In this document: one piece after another, positions 31,744-33,820 of the stretch
Layout: every line of letters starts with the position of its first letter
How positions within the stretch are numbered: the stretch's first letter is position 1
Origin: Bacillus sp. FJAT-27245
GTDB taxonomy: Bacteria > Bacillota > Bacilli > Bacillales > Cytobacillaceae
Direction: 5' to 3'
DNA length: 33,820 bases
NCBI RefSeq assembly: GCF_001273955.1
Contig: NZ_LIGI01000001.1
Location: 15,636-49,455 of the forward strand
The notes under the pieces: model-generated
The model's input: the letters and a program-made list of their open reading frames with translations, nothing else
Databases searched by the model: none
What the model was told of the DNA's origin: nothing
Program-made: the position numbers and the translations under genes

Positions 31744-32106
31744 ATGATTACGAAGCTTGATAAAAACATGAGCCGTAAGAAAAGACATGCACGCGTCCGT
31801 TCAAAGCTTAGCGGAACAGCTGCCCGTCCCCGTCTGAATGTGTTTCGTTCGAACAAACACATTTACGCTCAGTTAATCGACGATGTGAACGGAGTTACTC
31901 TCGCTAGTGCTTCGACAATGGATAAAGATTTCGGAACTGAAGTTACCGGAAACACAGAAGCTGCGCAAAAAGTCGGAGAACTTATTGCGAAGCGCGGAGT
32001 CGAAAAAGGCATCACTTCGGTAGTCTTCGACCGCGGAGGGTACCTCTACCATGGCCGCGTCCAGGCTCTTGCAGATGCTGCCCGCGAGAACGGCTTGCAA
32101 TTTTAA
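31744..32106 (+). CDS. rplR: 50S ribosomal protein L18
   Basis: L18 binds 5S rRNA in the central protuberance with L5. The 120-residue product has the basic N-terminus [20 protein letters not shown] and the conserved [20 protein letters not shown] and [32 protein letters not shown] precedes the ATG. Confidence 0.98.
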   Translation: MITKLDKNMSRKKRHARVRSKLSGTAARPRLNVFRSNKHIYAQLIDDVNGVTLASASTMDKDFGTEVTGNTEAAQKVGELIAKRGVEKGITSVVFDRGGYLYHGRVQALADAARENGLQF

Positions 32107-32130
32107 TAGACAAAGGAGGGACACACAAAG

Positions 32131-32631
32131 ATGCGTCGCATTGATCCAAACAAACTTGAACTTGAAGAACGCGTAGTAACGGTCAACCGTGTTGCGAAGG
32201 TTGTTAAAGGCGGACGCCGTTTCCGTTTCACTGCTCTTGTCGTAGTAGGAGATAAAAATGGCCATGTCGGCTTTGGCACAGGTAAAGCACAGGAAGTACC
32301 TGATGCGATCCGTAAAGCAATTGAAGATGCAAAGAAAAACCTGGTTGCCGTACCGATGGTTGGAACGACTATTCCACATCAGGTTATCGGCCGCTTCGGT
32401 GCTGGTGAAATCCTTTTGAAGCCTGCATATGAAGGTACAGGAGTTATCGCTGGCGGACCTGTCCGTGCGGTACTTGAGCTTGCCGGGATTTCCGACATTC
32501 TTTCCAAGTCGCTTGGGACAAATACACCAATCAACGTAGTTCGCGCTACTATTGACGGCATCAAGCAACTTAAGCGTGCCGAAGATGTTGCGAAGCTGCG
32601 CGGAAAATCAGTAGAAGAACTGCTAGGATAA
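32131..32631 (+). CDS. rpsE: 30S ribosomal protein S5
   Basis: S5 lies at the mRNA entry side of the 30S subunit and affects accuracy; spectinomycin-resistance changes map to its N-terminal loop. The 166-residue product has [20 protein letters not shown] and [17 protein letters not shown], with no obvious deletion in the loop. AAAGGAGGG precedes the ATG. Confidence 0.98.
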   Translation: MRRIDPNKLELEERVVTVNRVAKVVKGGRRFRFTALVVVGDKNGHVGFGTGKAQEVPDAIRKAIEDAKKNLVAVPMVGTTIPHQVIGRFGAGEILLKPAYEGTGVIAGGPVRAVLELAGISDILSKSLGTNTPINVVRATIDGIKQLKRAEDVAKLRGKSVEELLG

Positions 32632-32645
32632 GGGAGGGAAATCAA

Positions 32646-32828
32646 ATGGCTAACAAATTGCAAATTACCCTCACTAAAAGCGTGATCGGCCGTCCAGAGG
32701 ACCAGCGCGAAACAGTTAAGGCCCTTGGCTTGCGAAAAGTGAACCAGACAGTTGAGCAACAGGACAACGCCGCTATCCGCGGAATGCTTAATAAGGTTGC
32801 CCACCTTGTCTCGGTTAAAGAACAATAA
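32646..32828 (+). CDS. rpmD: 50S ribosomal protein L30
   Basis: L30 is a small ferredoxin-like-fold 50S protein. The 60-residue product reads [20 protein letters not shown] with [20 protein letters not shown], the family signature. GGGAGGG lies upstream, 14 bases after rpsE. Length is one residue more than I recall for B. subtilis. Confidence 0.97.
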   Translation: MANKLQITLTKSVIGRPEDQRETVKALGLRKVNQTVEQQDNAAIRGMLNKVAHLVSVKEQ

Positions 32829-32859
32829 ACGATTCATTCTTTCTTAAGGAGGTGCCCAA

Positions 32860-33300
32860 ATGAAACTTCATGAATTAATGCCAGCAGAAGGCTCCCGCAA
32901 AGACCGCAAGCGTAAAGGCCGCGGTATCGGATCCGGCAACGGAAAAACTGCAGGTAAGGGTCACAAGGGTCAACAAGCCCGTTCCGGTGGCGGTGTGCGT
33001 GTAGGTTTTGAAGGTGGCCAAACGCCTTTATTCCGTCGTTTGCCAAAACGCGGTTTCACGAACATCAACCGCAAGGAATACGCGATTGTAAACCTTGATG
33101 TCCTTAACAGCTTTGAAGACGGTACAGAAGTTACTCCAGAACTTCTTATCGAAGCAGGCTTGGTTAAGAACGAAAAAGCAGGAATCAAGATTCTTGCAAA
33201 AGGGAACGTTGAGAAAAAGTTGACTGTAAAAGCTCATAAATTTTCCTCTGCTGCCAAGGAAGCAATCGAAGCTGCCGGTGGAAACACTGAGGTGATCTAA
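32860..33300 (+). CDS. rplO: 50S ribosomal protein L15
   Basis: L15 is a late-assembling 50S core protein. The 146-residue product begins [20 protein letters not shown] with the glycine-rich basic [20 protein letters not shown] region, and has [28 protein letters not shown] precedes the ATG. Its stop overlaps the secY start by one base (TAATG). Confidence 0.98.
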   Translation: MKLHELMPAEGSRKDRKRKGRGIGSGNGKTAGKGHKGQQARSGGGVRVGFEGGQTPLFRRLPKRGFTNINRKEYAIVNLDVLNSFEDGTEVTPELLIEAGLVKNEKAGIKILAKGNVEKKLTVKAHKFSSAAKEAIEAAGGNTEVI

Positions 33301-33820
33301 TGTTCCGGACAATCTCCAATTTTATGCGCGTGGGTGAAATAAGGAGCAAAATTCTATTCACCCTTTTGATGTTAGTAATCTTCCGTATCGGAACTTTTAT
33401 TCCGGTTCCAAATGTCAATGCTGATATTCTAAAAGCCCAGGACCAGTTCAGTGTATTCGGCGTGCTGAATACATTTGGCGGCGGGGCTCTGCAAAACTTC
33501 TCCATCCTCGCAATGGGCATTATGCCATATATCACGGCTTCGATCATCATCCAGCTTTTGCAGATGGATGTTGTACCGAAGTTCACAGAGTGGTCAAAGC
33601 AGGGAGATGCGGGAAGAAGGAAGCTTGCCCAATTCACCCGTTATTTCACGATTGTGCTTGGATTTATCCAGGCATTAGGCATGTCTTACGGGTTTAACAA
33701 CATGGCCCAAGGCCAGTTGATTCAAAGCTCAGGAATCGGAACGTACTTGCTGATCGCGACAGTCCTGACAGCTGGTACAGCCTTTCTAATGTGGCTCGGT
33801 GAGCAAATCACGGCAAAAGG
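33300..33820 (+). CDS. secY: Preprotein translocase subunit SecY, 5' part
   Basis: SecY is the pore-forming subunit of the Sec channel. The 173 residues inside the window begin [20 protein letters not shown]. They show a first membrane span (about 18-38), the plug-region [20 protein letters not shown], the second span with [16 protein letters not shown], and further spans near 113-132 and 148-167. The start overlaps the rplO stop, indicating coupling. The window end cuts the gene; full length is usually about 430 residues. Confidence 0.97.
   Translation, partial: MFRTISNFMRVGEIRSKILFTLLMLVIFRIGTFIPVPNVNADILKAQDQFSVFGVLNTFGGGALQNFSILAMGIMPYITASIIIQLLQMDVVPKFTEWSKQGDAGRRKLAQFTRYFTIVLGFIQALGMSYGFNNMAQGQLIQSSGIGTYLLIATVLTAGTAFLMWLGEQITAK

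Noticed and set aside
31873-32568. 231-codon open frame on the minus strand over rplR and rpsE
   Set aside because: It lies wholly opposite two conserved ribosomal protein genes, with no recognisable domain and no convincing SD. Such shadow frames are common in biased codon use.

Overview
The window is a chromosomal housekeeping block from a member of the Bacillaceae (Firmicutes). Gene order matches the Bacillus subtilis arrangement from gltX to secY almost gene for gene. Shine-Dalgarno (SD) sites are strong (AGGAGG-like), several GTG and TTG starts occur, and promoters are sigma-A-like, often with an extended -10. Every real gene is on the + strand. I did not assign a species.

Layout. Positions 1-31 are the last codons of ispF. 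Next are gltX, a cysteine T-box leader, and cysE-cysS-mrnC-rlmB-yacP(rae1): tRNA charging, cysteine synthesis and RNA maturation or decay. A sigma-A-like promoter then precedes sigH. From 6424 comes the secretion/transcription/ribosome segment rpmG-secE-(repeat element)-nusG, rplK-rplA, rplJ-rplL, an rsmC-type methyltransferase, and rpoB-rpoC. After a strong terminator, rplGB (ybxF) has its own promoter and leads into the str group rpsL-rpsG-fusA-tuf. A terminator and a 420-base gap with tandem promoters then precede the long S10-spc run rpsJ-rplC-rplD-rplW-rplB-rpsS-rplV-rpsC-rplP-rpmC-rpsQ-rplN-rplX-rplE-rpsN-rpsH-rplF-rplR-rpsE-rpmD-rplO and the start of secY, which is cut by the window end.

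The genes supply ribosomal proteins, RNA polymerase beta and beta', elongation factors EF-G and EF-Tu, the Sec channel, NusG and two aminoacyl-tRNA synthetases, so the block is the core of the gene-expression machinery. Visible control is mostly RNA-based: the T-box before cysE, the L10 leader before rplJ, a terminator in the rpoB leader, a promoter plus terminator after secE, and several strong intercistronic hairpins without U tracts.

I found no defence system, phage, CRISPR array or unknown gene cassette. The unusual parts are non-coding. They are a MITE-like repeat between secE and nusG with terminal inverted repeats and a 30-bp direct repeat; a nusG ribosome-binding region whose SD lies 21 nt from the start, with a hairpin in between; a terminator after secE whose 3' arm can also pair with a segment present only in read-through RNA; and a shared extended -10 promoter design at the ribosomal and RNA polymerase genes. 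All structures were read by eye, with no folding or database search.
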